51,997 nucleotides of DNA from Bradyrhizobium neotropicale (GTDB lineage Bacteria; Pseudomonadota; Alphaproteobacteria; Rhizobiales; Xanthobacteraceae). The stretch is from NCBI RefSeq assembly GCF_001641695.1, contig NZ_LSEF01000051.1, positions 1-51,997 on the forward strand, in the 5' to 3' direction. Both the position numbers and the translations under genes were made by a program. Positions 8,333 through 15,711 of this stretch are shown here, in pieces. A model generated the notes under the pieces. The model was given only the letters and a program-made list of their open reading frames with translations. It did not search any database and had not been told where the DNA came from. Positions within the stretch are counted from its first letter, which is position 1. Each line of letters starts with the position of its first letter.

Positions 8333-8717
8333 AGAACTGCATTCGAAGAGAGCCAGCGCCGCGACAGTTTTTTAGAACCCGGTGTGTATGACGCGCGGCT
8401 TCGGTTGCCGCCGGGTCGGCGTGACACGGCCTGCTATTGCGCGGCGCTTCGTATCATCCCCAGAGCTAGGACAAGGATCGCGTGCTGGCATCGGGCGCTG
8501 TGTCGAAGCAGCAGCCAACTTCCCTGCTTGCAATGTTTAGTAAATCGTGCCTTACTAAACAAATCGAGCCTGCCGGACCTATAGAATCCGGGTGGCGCGA
8601 GGAAACGCTAGTTTAGTTATTCAGCTCGTCACGGACTGTGTCGCTCTGCTCGAAGCACTCGAGCGGGTAGGAAAGCCGCGCCATGTCGATGGCCGGCCCA
8701 CTCGGAGGGAACATGTA
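8333..8717. other. Non-coding leader region upstream of the ABC/DHA-kinase operon
   Basis: No convincing gene is seen in these 385 bases. The first half has no notable structure beyond a TTTTTT run near 8370. The second half carries the inverted repeat at 8535-8560 and a further half-site (GTTTAGTTA at 8611-8619), consistent with promoter and operator DNA for the operon beginning at 8718. Confidence 0.6.
8535..8560. promoter_or_regulatory. Inverted-repeat operator candidate for the ABC/DHA-kinase operon
   Basis: GTTTAGTAA (8535-8543) and TTACTAAAC (8552-8560) are perfect 9-bp inverted arms separated by 8 bp. It is the most A/T-rich, symmetrical element in the leader. A possible -35 (TTGCAA, 8528-8533) and -10-like TTACTA (8552-8557) would be covered by it, so a bound protein would act as a repressor. 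A third half-site, GTTTAGTTA, lies at 8611. The TTTAGTAA core recalls operators of ROK-family sugar repressors, but no ROK gene is in the window. Confidence 0.5.
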
Positions 8718-10067
8718 ATGAAACGGACAATAACGAAGACGCTTGTTGTGGCATGCGGGGCTGTTGCCGCCGCATTCGGCGTCGGAGCGGGGACCACGCC
8801 CGCACAGGCGCAGGGCAAAACCATCACACTGTGCTGGGCCGCATGGGACCCGGCGAACGCGCTGGTCGAACTTTCGAAGGACTTCACCGCCAAGTCGGGC
8901 ATTGGTATGAAGTTCGAATTCGTGCCTTGGACCAATTACGCTGATCGATTCCTGAACGAACTCAATTCGCACGGCTCGTTGTGCGACCTCATCATCGGCG
9001 ATTCACAATGGATCGGCGGCGCCGCGGAGAACGGCCAGTACGTCAAGCTCAACGATTTCTTCAAGAAGGAAGGAATCAGCATGGACGACTACATGCCGGC
9101 GACGGTGGTCGGCTATTCCGAGTGGCCGAAGAACACGCCGAATTATTGGGCGCTGCCGGCGATGGGCGATGCGGTAGGCTGGACCTATCGCAAGGACTGG
9201 TTTGCGCGGCCGGACGTGCAGAAGGACTTCAAGGCCAAGTACAACCGTGATCTCGCCGCGCCGAAGACGCTGGATGAGCTCCGCGACATCGCGCAATTCT
9301 TCCAGGGCCGCGAGATCGACGGCAAGAAAGTCTACGGCGCCTCGATCTACACCGAGCGTGGCTCGGAAGGCATCACCATGGGCGTCTCGAACTATCTCTA
9401 CGACTACGGCTTCAAATACGACGATCCGAAGAAGTCCTATGCGATGGACGGGTTCGTGAACTCGCCTGGCGCCGTGAAGGGGCTCGAGGCCTACAAGGAG
9501 CTCTACAAGTGCTGCACGCCTCCCGGCGCCTCCAACTCCTACATGTCGGAGGGGCTTGATGCCTTCAAGTCCGGCCAGGTCGCGCTGCAGATGAACTTCT
9601 TCGCGTTCTTCCCGGGCCTCCACAAGGACCCGAATGTCGGCGGCGATAAGATCGGCTTCTTCGTCAATCCGGCCGGTCCTGCCGCCCAGGCGACGCAACT
9701 CGGCGGACAGGGCATCTCGGTCGTCTCCTACTCTAAGAACCAGGCGGAGGCGTTGCAATACATCAAGTGGTTCTCCGGCAGCGACGTCCAGAAGAAGTGG
9801 TGGGCGCTCGGCGGCTATTCCTGCGCCAAGTCCGTGCTGAACGATCCGGGCTTCCCGAACAGCGCGCCCTTTGCGAAGGAGTTCCTGCAGTCGATGGGAA
9901 TGGTAGTCGATTTCTGGGCCGAGCCCTCCTACGCCCAGCTGCTCCAGGCCGAGCAGAAGCGCGTACATGACTATGTGGTCGCGGACAAAGGCACCGCACA
10001 GGAAGCGCTCGACGGTCTGGTGAGGGACTGGAAGGCGATCTTCAAGGAAGAAGGCAAGAAGTTCTGA
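8718..10067 (+). CDS. ABC transporter substrate-binding protein, carbohydrate/polyol type (family 1)
   Basis: A 449-residue periplasmic binding protein. A Sec signal peptide spans residues 1-31, with cleavage expected after T-T-P-A-Q-A. The mature part has the fold pattern of MalE-like family 1 proteins: I-T-L-C-W-A-A-W-D at the start, then many Trp, Tyr and Phe residues suited to stacking on sugars or polyols. The ATG at 8718 is chosen over an upstream start at 8592 because GGAGGG lies 8 bases before it and the signal peptide begins there. It is the first gene of a complete importer operon that continues into dihydroxyacetone kinase genes, so the substrate is probably glycerol, dihydroxyacetone or another sugar/polyol feeding a triose. 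A strong hairpin directly after the gene would keep its expression above that of the membrane genes. Confidence 0.9.
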   Translation: MKRTITKTLVVACGAVAAAFGVGAGTTPAQAQGKTITLCWAAWDPANALVELSKDFTAKSGIGMKFEFVPWTNYADRFLNELNSHGSLCDLIIGDSQWIGGAAENGQYVKLNDFFKKEGISMDDYMPATVVGYSEWPKNTPNYWALPAMGDAVGWTYRKDWFARPDVQKDFKAKYNRDLAAPKTLDELRDIAQFFQGREIDGKKVYGASIYTERGSEGITMGVSNYLYDYGFKYDDPKKSYAMDGFVNSPGAVKGLEAYKELYKCCTPPGASNSYMSEGLDAFKSGQVALQMNFFAFFPGLHKDPNVGGDKIGFFVNPAGPAAQATQLGGQGISVVSYSKNQAEALQYIKWFSGSDVQKKWWALGGYSCAKSVLNDPGFPNSAPFAKEFLQSMGMVVDFWAEPSYAQLLQAEQKRVHDYVVADKGTAQEALDGLVRDWKAIFKEEGKKF

Positions 10068-10076
10068 TGCGAGCCG

Positions 10077-10104
10077 CCCGGAGCGCGTGTGCTCGCGCTC
10101 CGGG
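10077..10104 (+). terminator. Intra-operon hairpin between binding-protein and permease genes
   Basis: CCCGGAGCGCG (10077-10087) and CGCGCTCCGGG (10094-10104) are perfect 11-bp arms with a 6-nt loop, followed by TTTCCTT. It lies 9 bp after the stop of the binding-protein gene and 65 bp before the first permease. Such hairpins act as partial terminators or 3' stabilisers in ABC operons, raising the ratio of binding protein to membrane components. Confidence 0.75.
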
Positions 10105-10168
10105 TTTCCTTCGAGATGACCGGAACTGTCGGATCGTCGACGCCCCGGTGCCAGGATCGGTCGATGCA

Positions 10169-11128
10169 ATGAATGAATTGAGTGCCTCTTCGCGGATTAC
10201 CTATCGGGCCGTCATGGTCCGACCAGGCGTGGCGCGTCGTATCCGGGGCCTGTCAGACAGGACGCTCGCCTGGCTCTTCATCACGCCGACGATCGTGCTG
10301 CTGCTCGCGATCAATATCTTTCCCTTGCTCTGGACGATCTATCTGTCGTTCACGAACTACCGCGCCAATCGGGCCAATGTGCCGACGATCTGGTTGGGGG
10401 CTGACTGGTATCAGTCGATCCTGACCGATCCGGACATCTGGGCGGCGATGCAGGTGACGGCGCATTTCGTGATCTGGACGGTGGTGATCGAGACCGTCGT
10501 TGGATTCGGCCTTGCATACCTCATCGACAAGAAGTTCCGCGGCCACGGCCTATGGACCACGATCATCCTGCTGCCGATGATGCTGTCGCCCGCCGTCGTC
10601 GGCAATTTCTGGACGTTCCTCTATCAACCCCAGATCGGATTGTTCAACTATATGGTCGCCTTCTTCACCGGCCGCGATGCCTCGTCATTCCAGATGCTAG
10701 GTGACGTCACGCTGAGCCCCTGGGCCATCGTCATCGTCGACGCCTGGATTTGGACGCCCTATGTGATGCTGATTTGTCTCGCAGGCCTGCGTTCTATTCC
10801 GGACTATATCTATGAAGCGGCGGAGGTCGACCGTGCATCCAAATGGCGGCAGTTCTGGTCAATCACGCTGCCGATGGCGCTGCCGTTCATCATGCTGGCG
10901 GTGCTCTTCCGTGGCATTGAGAACTTCAAGATGTTCGACATGGTCAATCTGCTCACCGGGGGTGGGCCGGGATCGACCACGGAGGTCGCCTCGATCACGC
11001 TCAAGCGTGCGGCGTTCGAGAGCTGGCGTACGGGCTATTCCTCGGCCTTCGCGATCATCCTGTTTGTGACGGTCTTCGGCCTTGCCAACATCTATGTGAA
11101 GGCGCTGAACAAGGTGAAAAGCCGATGA
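10169..11128 (+). CDS. ABC transporter permease, carbohydrate type (MalF-like)
   Basis: A 319-residue inner-membrane protein with about six hydrophobic segments, the first at residues 33-59. The cytoplasmic EAA loop that docks on the ATPase is clear at 216-239 (Y-E-A-A-E-V-D-R-A-S continuing to L-P-M-A-L-P). The proposed ATG at 10169 is in a region free of the upstream hairpin. A longer frame reaches back to 10067 but would run through the hairpin, and a later start at 10214 is also possible. The stop overlaps the next permease by the ATGA arrangement, showing translational coupling. Confidence 0.9.
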   Translation: MNELSASSRITYRAVMVRPGVARRIRGLSDRTLAWLFITPTIVLLLAINIFPLLWTIYLSFTNYRANRANVPTIWLGADWYQSILTDPDIWAAMQVTAHFVIWTVVIETVVGFGLAYLIDKKFRGHGLWTTIILLPMMLSPAVVGNFWTFLYQPQIGLFNYMVAFFTGRDASSFQMLGDVTLSPWAIVIVDAWIWTPYVMLICLAGLRSIPDYIYEAAEVDRASKWRQFWSITLPMALPFIMLAVLFRGIENFKMFDMVNLLTGGGPGSTTEVASITLKRAAFESWRTGYSSAFAIILFVTVFGLANIYVKALNKVKSR

Positions 11129-12078
11129 CCTCAGCCACAACAGCCCATTCGGTCGTCGAGCCGTCGGCCACCACGAGGCGTTTTGCCGGCTCGCTGGTCG
11201 TGCTCTATGCCATCATCACCATGATCCCGCTGGTGTGGATCATGCTCACCGCGTTCAAGTCGCCCGACGATGCGATTTCCTATCCGCCGAAGGTGATGTT
11301 CAAGCCATCGCTCGAAGGCTTCTGCAATCTGTTCACGACACGCTCGCGTCAGACCCCGGAGTTCATCCGCTCACTGGGACCGCCGCAGGGGCTTTGCGAT
11401 AGCATCGCACGCAGCCGCAACATGGTGGTCGCTGGTCCCTCGAACTATGTGCCGCGCTTCGTCAATTCGCTGATCATCGCGTTCGGCTCCACCGTGCTCG
11501 CCGTCGCGCTTGGCACCTTGTCGGCCTACGGCTTCTCGCGGTTCCGCGTGCCTTTGAAGGACGACCTCCTGTTCTTCATTCTATCGACCAGAATGATGCC
11601 GCCGATTGCGGTCGCGATTCCGATCTACCTGATGTACCGCACCGTCGGATTGTCGGATACCCGGCTCGGGATGATCCTGCTCTATACGTCGGTCAACGTC
11701 TCGCTCGCGGTCTGGCTTCTCAAGGGCTTCATCGACGAAATTCCGCGCGAGTACGAGGAGGCGGCGATGATCGATGGATATACCCGCTTCCAGGCGTTCG
11801 TGAAGGTGGTGCTGCCTCAGGCCACTACCGGAATCGCGGCGACGGCGATCTTCTGCCTGATCTTTGCCTGGAACGAATACGCTTTCGCCGTGCTTCTCAC
11901 CTCGGGCAACGCGCAGACGGCGCCGCCGTTCATTCCGATTATCATCGGCGAGGGCGGCCAGGATTGGCCCGCGGTGGCCGCCGGCACGACGCTGTTTCTG
12001 GTGCCGATCGTGGTGTTCACGGTCCTGTTGCGCAAGCATCTGCTGCGCGGCATCACCTTTGGAGCCGTTCGCAAATGA
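11125..12078 (+). CDS. ABC transporter permease, carbohydrate type (MalG-like)
   Basis: A 317-residue partner permease. Its first membrane segment is at about residues 22-43. The EAA loop E-Y-E-E-A-A-M-I-D-G with following V-V-L-P occupies residues 209-231. An unusually long periplasmic insertion (about 60-110) separates the first two membrane segments and contains two Cys residues. It overlaps the upstream permease by 4 bp and the next small gene by 4 bp. Confidence 0.9.
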   Translation: MTSATTAHSVVEPSATTRRFAGSLVVLYAIITMIPLVWIMLTAFKSPDDAISYPPKVMFKPSLEGFCNLFTTRSRQTPEFIRSLGPPQGLCDSIARSRNMVVAGPSNYVPRFVNSLIIAFGSTVLAVALGTLSAYGFSRFRVPLKDDLLFFILSTRMMPPIAVAIPIYLMYRTVGLSDTRLGMILLYTSVNVSLAVWLLKGFIDEIPREYEEAAMIDGYTRFQAFVKVVLPQATTGIAATAIFCLIFAWNEYAFAVLLTSGNAQTAPPFIPIIIGEGGQDWPAVAAGTTLFLVPIVVFTVLLRKHLLRGITFGAVRK

Positions 12079-12287
12079 GTCTCGATGCCACTCCATCGAT
12101 CCCAAGTCGCGGTCTCGCAGACCGCGTCCTGCGCCGCGGTCCGCTCGAAGCCGGGGCAACGATGATCATCGCCGCCGGTGTCGTCATGCTGATGCAGCCG
12201 TTCTCCCTGACGCTGTATTCCTGGTCGTTTGCGACGACCCTGTTCGGCACCGTGATGTTCACCATTGTGTCGAAAGTCCGGGAGTAG
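12075..12287 (+). CDS. 70-residue two-segment membrane protein inside the ABC operon
   Basis: The ATG at 12075 overlaps the permease stop as ATGA, which fixes the start. The product has a basic cytoplasmic-type N-terminus (about 1-25) and two hydrophobic segments at about 26-43 and 46-63, the second ending in K-V-R-E. It sits exactly between the permeases and ATPases, where glycerol-type importers of rhizobia often carry a small accessory membrane protein. I do not recognise the family. A role as a small subunit or stabiliser of the transporter is inferred from position only. Confidence 0.7.
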   Translation: MSLDATPSIPSRGLADRVLRRGPLEAGATMIIAAGVVMLMQPFSLTLYSWSFATTLFGTVMFTIVSKVRE

Positions 12288-12293
12288 GGCGCG

Positions 12294-13391
12294 ATGGCAC
12301 AGATCAAGATTGAGGCGCTCGACAAATCCTTCGGTTCGTTTCATGCGGTCAAGTCAGCCAGCTTCACGGTGGAGCACGGCCAGTTCCTTTGCCTGCTGGG
12401 ACCTTCCGGCTGTGGCAAGACCACGACGCTCCGCATGATCGCCGGCCTGGAACTGCCGACGGCAGGCACCATTCGGCTCGACGGGGAAGATGTGACGATG
12501 AACCGCGCATCGGCGCGCGACATCGCCTTGGTGTTCCAGCTCTTCGCGCTCTATCCGCACATGAATGTCCGGCGCAACATCGGCTTTCCGCTGAAATGCG
12601 AGGGCATCGGTGCGGCCGAACGCGACCGGCGGGTCGTCGAGGCCGCGTGCATCCTGCGGATTTCCCACCTCCTCGACCGATCGGTGTCGGGCCTCGCCGG
12701 CGGTGATCGGCAGCGCGTCGCGCTGGGACGGGCGATCGTGCGCAAGCCGAAGTGCTTCCTGATGGACGAACCGCTCGGTGCGCTCGATACCGAGATGCGA
12801 GAGGCCATGATTCACGAACTGCGGGCTTTGCATGACCGGCTGGGCGCGACGACGGTCTATGTCACGCATGACCAGCTCGAGGCCATGGCGATGGCCGACA
12901 GGATCGCGGTGATGAACAATGGTGTTGTCGAGCAGGTCGCGAGCCCGCGCGACATCTATGACCGGCCAGCTTCGCTGTTTGTTGCGGACTTTATCGGTTC
13001 TCCGCCCATGAATCTTCTGCCGTTCCGTGGCGGGCTGCAGACTGGTGCACAGGCAATCCGGCTCGGCGAGCGTGACGTCGCAATTCCTGCCGCGCGCGAG
13101 GCGATGGCGGAGAGCGAGCTCGTGCTCGGAGTGCGGCCTGAGCATGTGCGCTTTACCGATCGCGGCATGGTCCGCGGTGAGGTCTATGGGACGGAGTATC
13201 TGGGCACGACGCAGATCGTGACCGTGACGACGCATTACGGTGCACTCAAGGCCCGCTCACCCAGCAGCAGATCCTTTCGGACTGGCGAGACTGTCGGGCT
13301 CGACTTCCGGCCTGATACGCTGTCGATCTTCGACAAGGCGTCGGGCCGGGCTATACGCACCGCACTGCATGAGGGAGGCGCGCGTGGCTGA
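12294..13391 (+). CDS. ABC transporter ATP-binding protein with degenerate signature motif
   Basis: A 365-residue MalK-type ATPase. Walker A GPSGCGKT is at residues 36-43, the Q-loop glutamine at 82, Walker B F-L-M-D-E at 155-159, and V-T-H-D-Q supplies the switch histidine. The signature motif reads LAGGD (134-138) instead of LSGGQ, so one of the two ATP sites formed with the partner ATPase may be weak. The C-terminal 120 residues form the regulatory TOBE-like domain (G-V-R-P-E-H-V motif). It starts 6 bp after the small membrane protein gene and overlaps the next ATPase gene by 8 bp. Paired non-identical ATPases are known in glycerol importers of the GlpS/GlpT type. Confidence 0.9.
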   Translation: MAQIKIEALDKSFGSFHAVKSASFTVEHGQFLCLLGPSGCGKTTTLRMIAGLELPTAGTIRLDGEDVTMNRASARDIALVFQLFALYPHMNVRRNIGFPLKCEGIGAAERDRRVVEAACILRISHLLDRSVSGLAGGDRQRVALGRAIVRKPKCFLMDEPLGALDTEMREAMIHELRALHDRLGATTVYVTHDQLEAMAMADRIAVMNNGVVEQVASPRDIYDRPASLFVADFIGSPPMNLLPFRGGLQTGAQAIRLGERDVAIPAAREAMAESELVLGVRPEHVRFTDRGMVRGEVYGTEYLGTTQIVTVTTHYGALKARSPSSRSFRTGETVGLDFRPDTLSIFDKASGRAIRTALHEGGARG

Positions 13392-14391
13392 GGTGGAGAT
13401 CAACGCTGTTTCCAAGGCATTCGGCAAGACGCAGGCCGTGAGCGATCTGTCGTTGACCGTCGGCGATGGCGAGTTCGTCGCATTGCTCGGGCCGACGGGT
13501 GCCGGCAAGACCACGGCACTGCGTTTGATCGCCGGATTGGATCGGCCGGATAGCGGTTCGATCCGCATCGACGGGCGCGACGTGACCAGCGAAGCGCCGG
13601 CGGACCGCGATGTCGCCTTTGTCTTCCAGCAATATTCGCTGTATCCGCACCTGACCGTGTTTGAGAACATGGCCTTCGCGTTGCGCGCGCCGACCCGCCG
13701 CGTGCCCGAAGCCGACATTCGCGCGAAGGTGCAGGAGGTGGCGCGTCTGCTTCATATCGAGACCAAGCTGGACAACAAGGCGACGCAGCTGTCGGGTGGG
13801 CAGATGCAGCGCGTCGCGATCGGCCGGGCTCTGGTCCGTTCGCCCTCGATCTATCTGATGGACGAACCGCTCTCCTCGCTGGATGCGAAGCTGCGCAGCG
13901 AACTCCGCCTCGAGCTCAAGCGGATCCAGGTCGATCTCGGCGCGACGATACTCTATGTCACCCACGACCAGACCGAAGCGATGACCATGGCGTCGCGCAT
14001 CGGCGTGATCGAAGGCGGACGACTGATGCAGATCGGATCGCCGCGCGAGATTTACGAGAACCCGATCAACGCGCATGTCGCGGCGCGGCTAGGCCAGCCG
14101 ACGATCAATTTGCTGCCGGCGGCCTTGTTCGCCGGCGCGCCAGCCGGTGCCGAGACGGTCGGCGCGCGGACCGAGCACCTCACGATTGCGCGCGGTGGTG
14201 GCAACGTCTCGGCAACCGTCAAACGGGTCGAACACCTCGGCGACCAGAGCCATCTTCATCTCGACCTCGCCGGCAGGCCGGTTGTGACCCTGGCGGATCC
14301 CGACGCGGGCTTTGGCGCCGGGGATGTGGTGTCGCTCCGTCTGAACAAACCGCTGTTTTTCGATGCGAAGGGCTGGAGGGTAGCGGCATGA
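13384..14391 (+). CDS. ABC transporter ATP-binding protein, canonical
   Basis: A 335-residue partner ATPase. Walker A GPTGAGKT lies at 36-43, the Q-loop in F-Q-Q-Y-S-L-Y-P at about 81-88, a canonical LSGGQ at 136-140, Walker B Y-L-M-D-E at 157-161, and V-T-H-D-Q-T. A C-terminal TOBE-type extension follows. The GTG at 13384, 8 bp inside the previous gene and behind GAGGGAGG, is preferred; upstream in-frame starts would overlap the previous gene far more. The gene ends in ATGA with dhaL, linking transport and kinase parts in one transcript. Confidence 0.9.
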   Translation: MAEVEINAVSKAFGKTQAVSDLSLTVGDGEFVALLGPTGAGKTTALRLIAGLDRPDSGSIRIDGRDVTSEAPADRDVAFVFQQYSLYPHLTVFENMAFALRAPTRRVPEADIRAKVQEVARLLHIETKLDNKATQLSGGQMQRVAIGRALVRSPSIYLMDEPLSSLDAKLRSELRLELKRIQVDLGATILYVTHDQTEAMTMASRIGVIEGGRLMQIGSPREIYENPINAHVAARLGQPTINLLPAALFAGAPAGAETVGARTEHLTIARGGGNVSATVKRVEHLGDQSHLHLDLAGRPVVTLADPDAGFGAGDVVSLRLNKPLFFDAKGWRVAA

Positions 14392-15002
14392 GCCTCGATC
14401 GGGTAGCCAGGGAAAGACTGGTGCGAGCACTGGCAAGGTCAGTGATCGAACACGCGGACGAGTTAACGAGCCTCGACCAGGCGATTGGCGATGGGGATCA
14501 TGGACTGAACATGAAGCGCGGTTTCGAGGCTGTGCTCGCGGCATTGCCGGGCCTTGCCGACAAGTTGCTTCCGGAAATGCTCAAAGCGATCGGAATGACC
14601 CTGGTCATGAAGGTCGGCGGTGCTTCTGGGCCGCTGGTTGGGACTTTCTTCATGGAACTGGGCAAGGCACTCCCGGAGCAGCCGAGCCGGGCCGATCTCG
14701 TCGCGGCGACGGAGAAGGCGATCGACGCCGTCAAGGCGCGCGGTCGTTCCGAAGCGGGGCAGAAGACGCTGCTGGATGTCCTGGTGCCGGTCCATGCCGT
14801 TCTGGCGGGAGGCGGCGATGCCAAGGCAATCGCGACTGAAGCGGCGCAAGCGGCCGATCGCACCACGCCCATGCAGGCGATCCGCGGCCGCGCGTCCTTT
14901 CTTGGCGAACGCTCGATCGGTCATATGGACCCCGGCTCGCGCTCGGTGTCCCTTCTGATCGGTGCAGCAGTTGAGACATTGGAGTTCGAGGTCAATACAT
15001 GA
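14388..15002 (+). CDS. dhaL: Dihydroxyacetone kinase ADP-binding subunit DhaL
   Basis: A 204-residue cytoplasmic protein that holds a permanent ADP as phosphate carrier and transfers phosphate to dihydroxyacetone on DhaK. The Mg-ADP site D-Q-A-I-G-D-G-D-H-G is visible, with Asp30, Asp35 and Asp37 in the family's positions. A phosphate-gripping G-G-A-S-G-P-L loop follows near 77-83. Late residues D-P-G-S and R-G-R-A-S also fit DhaL. The gene overlaps the upstream ATPase by ATGA and the downstream dhaM by ATGA. Confidence 0.93.
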   Translation: MSLDRVARERLVRALARSVIEHADELTSLDQAIGDGDHGLNMKRGFEAVLAALPGLADKLLPEMLKAIGMTLVMKVGGASGPLVGTFFMELGKALPEQPSRADLVAATEKAIDAVKARGRSEAGQKTLLDVLVPVHAVLAGGGDAKAIATEAAQAADRTTPMQAIRGRASFLGERSIGHMDPGSRSVSLLIGAAVETLEFEVNT

Positions 15003-15400
15003 GCAGCTTACGTCCCGGCAATGTCGGAATTGTCATCGTGTCGCATTCACCAAAGATAGCGGAAGGTGCGGCCGATATGGTGCGCCAGATGGTCGGAGAT
15101 GCAGTGCCGTTGGCCTGGACCGGTGGCGATGTCGATGGCGGGCTCGGTACGAACGTTGCGGGAATCCTCGCGGCGATCGAGACGGCCTGGTCACCGGCAG
15201 GCGTCGCGATCCTTGTCGATCTCGGGGGTGCCGAGACCAATTCGGAGATGGCGGTGGAGATGCTTCCCGAAGACCGGCGCGCGCGCGTCCTGGTCTGCAA
15301 TGCCCCGGTGGTCGAGGGGGCTGTGATTGCTGCGACCGAGTCTTCGGGCGGCTCGTCGCTTGCCGCCGTCAAGCGCAGCGCGGAGGAATTCTATGCATGA
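14999..15400 (+). CDS. dhaM: Dihydroxyacetone kinase phosphoryl-donor subunit DhaM (single EIIA-like domain)
   Basis: A 133-residue protein with the mannose-type EIIA fold. It takes phosphate from HPr and rephosphorylates ADP on DhaL. The phospho-accepting histidine is His16 in I-V-I-V-S-H-S-P-K-I-A-E-G. D-L-G-G-A-E-T-N-S-E-M is also typical. In E. coli, DhaM is a fusion of EIIA, HPr and part of Enzyme I. Here only the EIIA domain is present, and HPr and Enzyme I follow as separate genes. Confidence 0.92.
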   Translation: MSSLRPGNVGIVIVSHSPKIAEGAADMVRQMVGDAVPLAWTGGDVDGGLGTNVAGILAAIETAWSPAGVAILVDLGGAETNSEMAVEMLPEDRRARVLVCNAPVVEGAVIAATESSGGSSLAAVKRSAEEFYA

Positions 15401-15707
15401 TACCAACGCCCACCGGGCGACTCAGATCTTTGCGCCACTGACCGCCTCCGCGGTCCTCGTCAATCCGGTCGGCCTGCACGCTCGGCCATCGGTGAAGCTC
15501 ACGCAATGCGCGAAAGGCTTTACCGCAAAGATCGAAATCGCGCTTGCGGCGGACGGACCCTGGACGGACGCCAAGAGTCCCGTGAAGGTGATGCGTGTGA
15601 AGGCGCCGCAGGGCGCAACGCTGCATTTCCGCATCAGCGGTCCTGATGGCGAGGCGGCGCTCACGGCCATGCTGGCGCTGGTGCATGACGGTTTCGGCGA
15701 GGCGTGA
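15393..15707 (+). CDS. HPr-family phosphocarrier protein
   Basis: A 104-residue HPr. The active-site histidine is His29 in N-P-V-G-L-H-A-R-P-S, the standard HPr signature. The region around the regulatory serine (K-S-P-V-K-V-M-R-V) is recognisable but altered. The protein has about 18 extra N-terminal residues compared with typical 85-90-residue HPr. The ATG at 15393 overlaps dhaM by 8 bp, and the next gene starts 4 bp after the stop. It should relay phosphate from the adjacent Enzyme I to DhaM. Confidence 0.92.
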   Translation: MHDTNAHRATQIFAPLTASAVLVNPVGLHARPSVKLTQCAKGFTAKIEIALAADGPWTDAKSPVKVMRVKAPQGATLHFRISGPDGEAALTAMLALVHDGFGEA

Positions 15708-15711
15708 GATC

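Noticed and set aside
15646..15711. Longer Enzyme I start overlapping HPr
   Set aside because: The extra residues are not Enzyme I-like; GTG 15712 gives the standard N-terminus 4 bp after the HPr stop.
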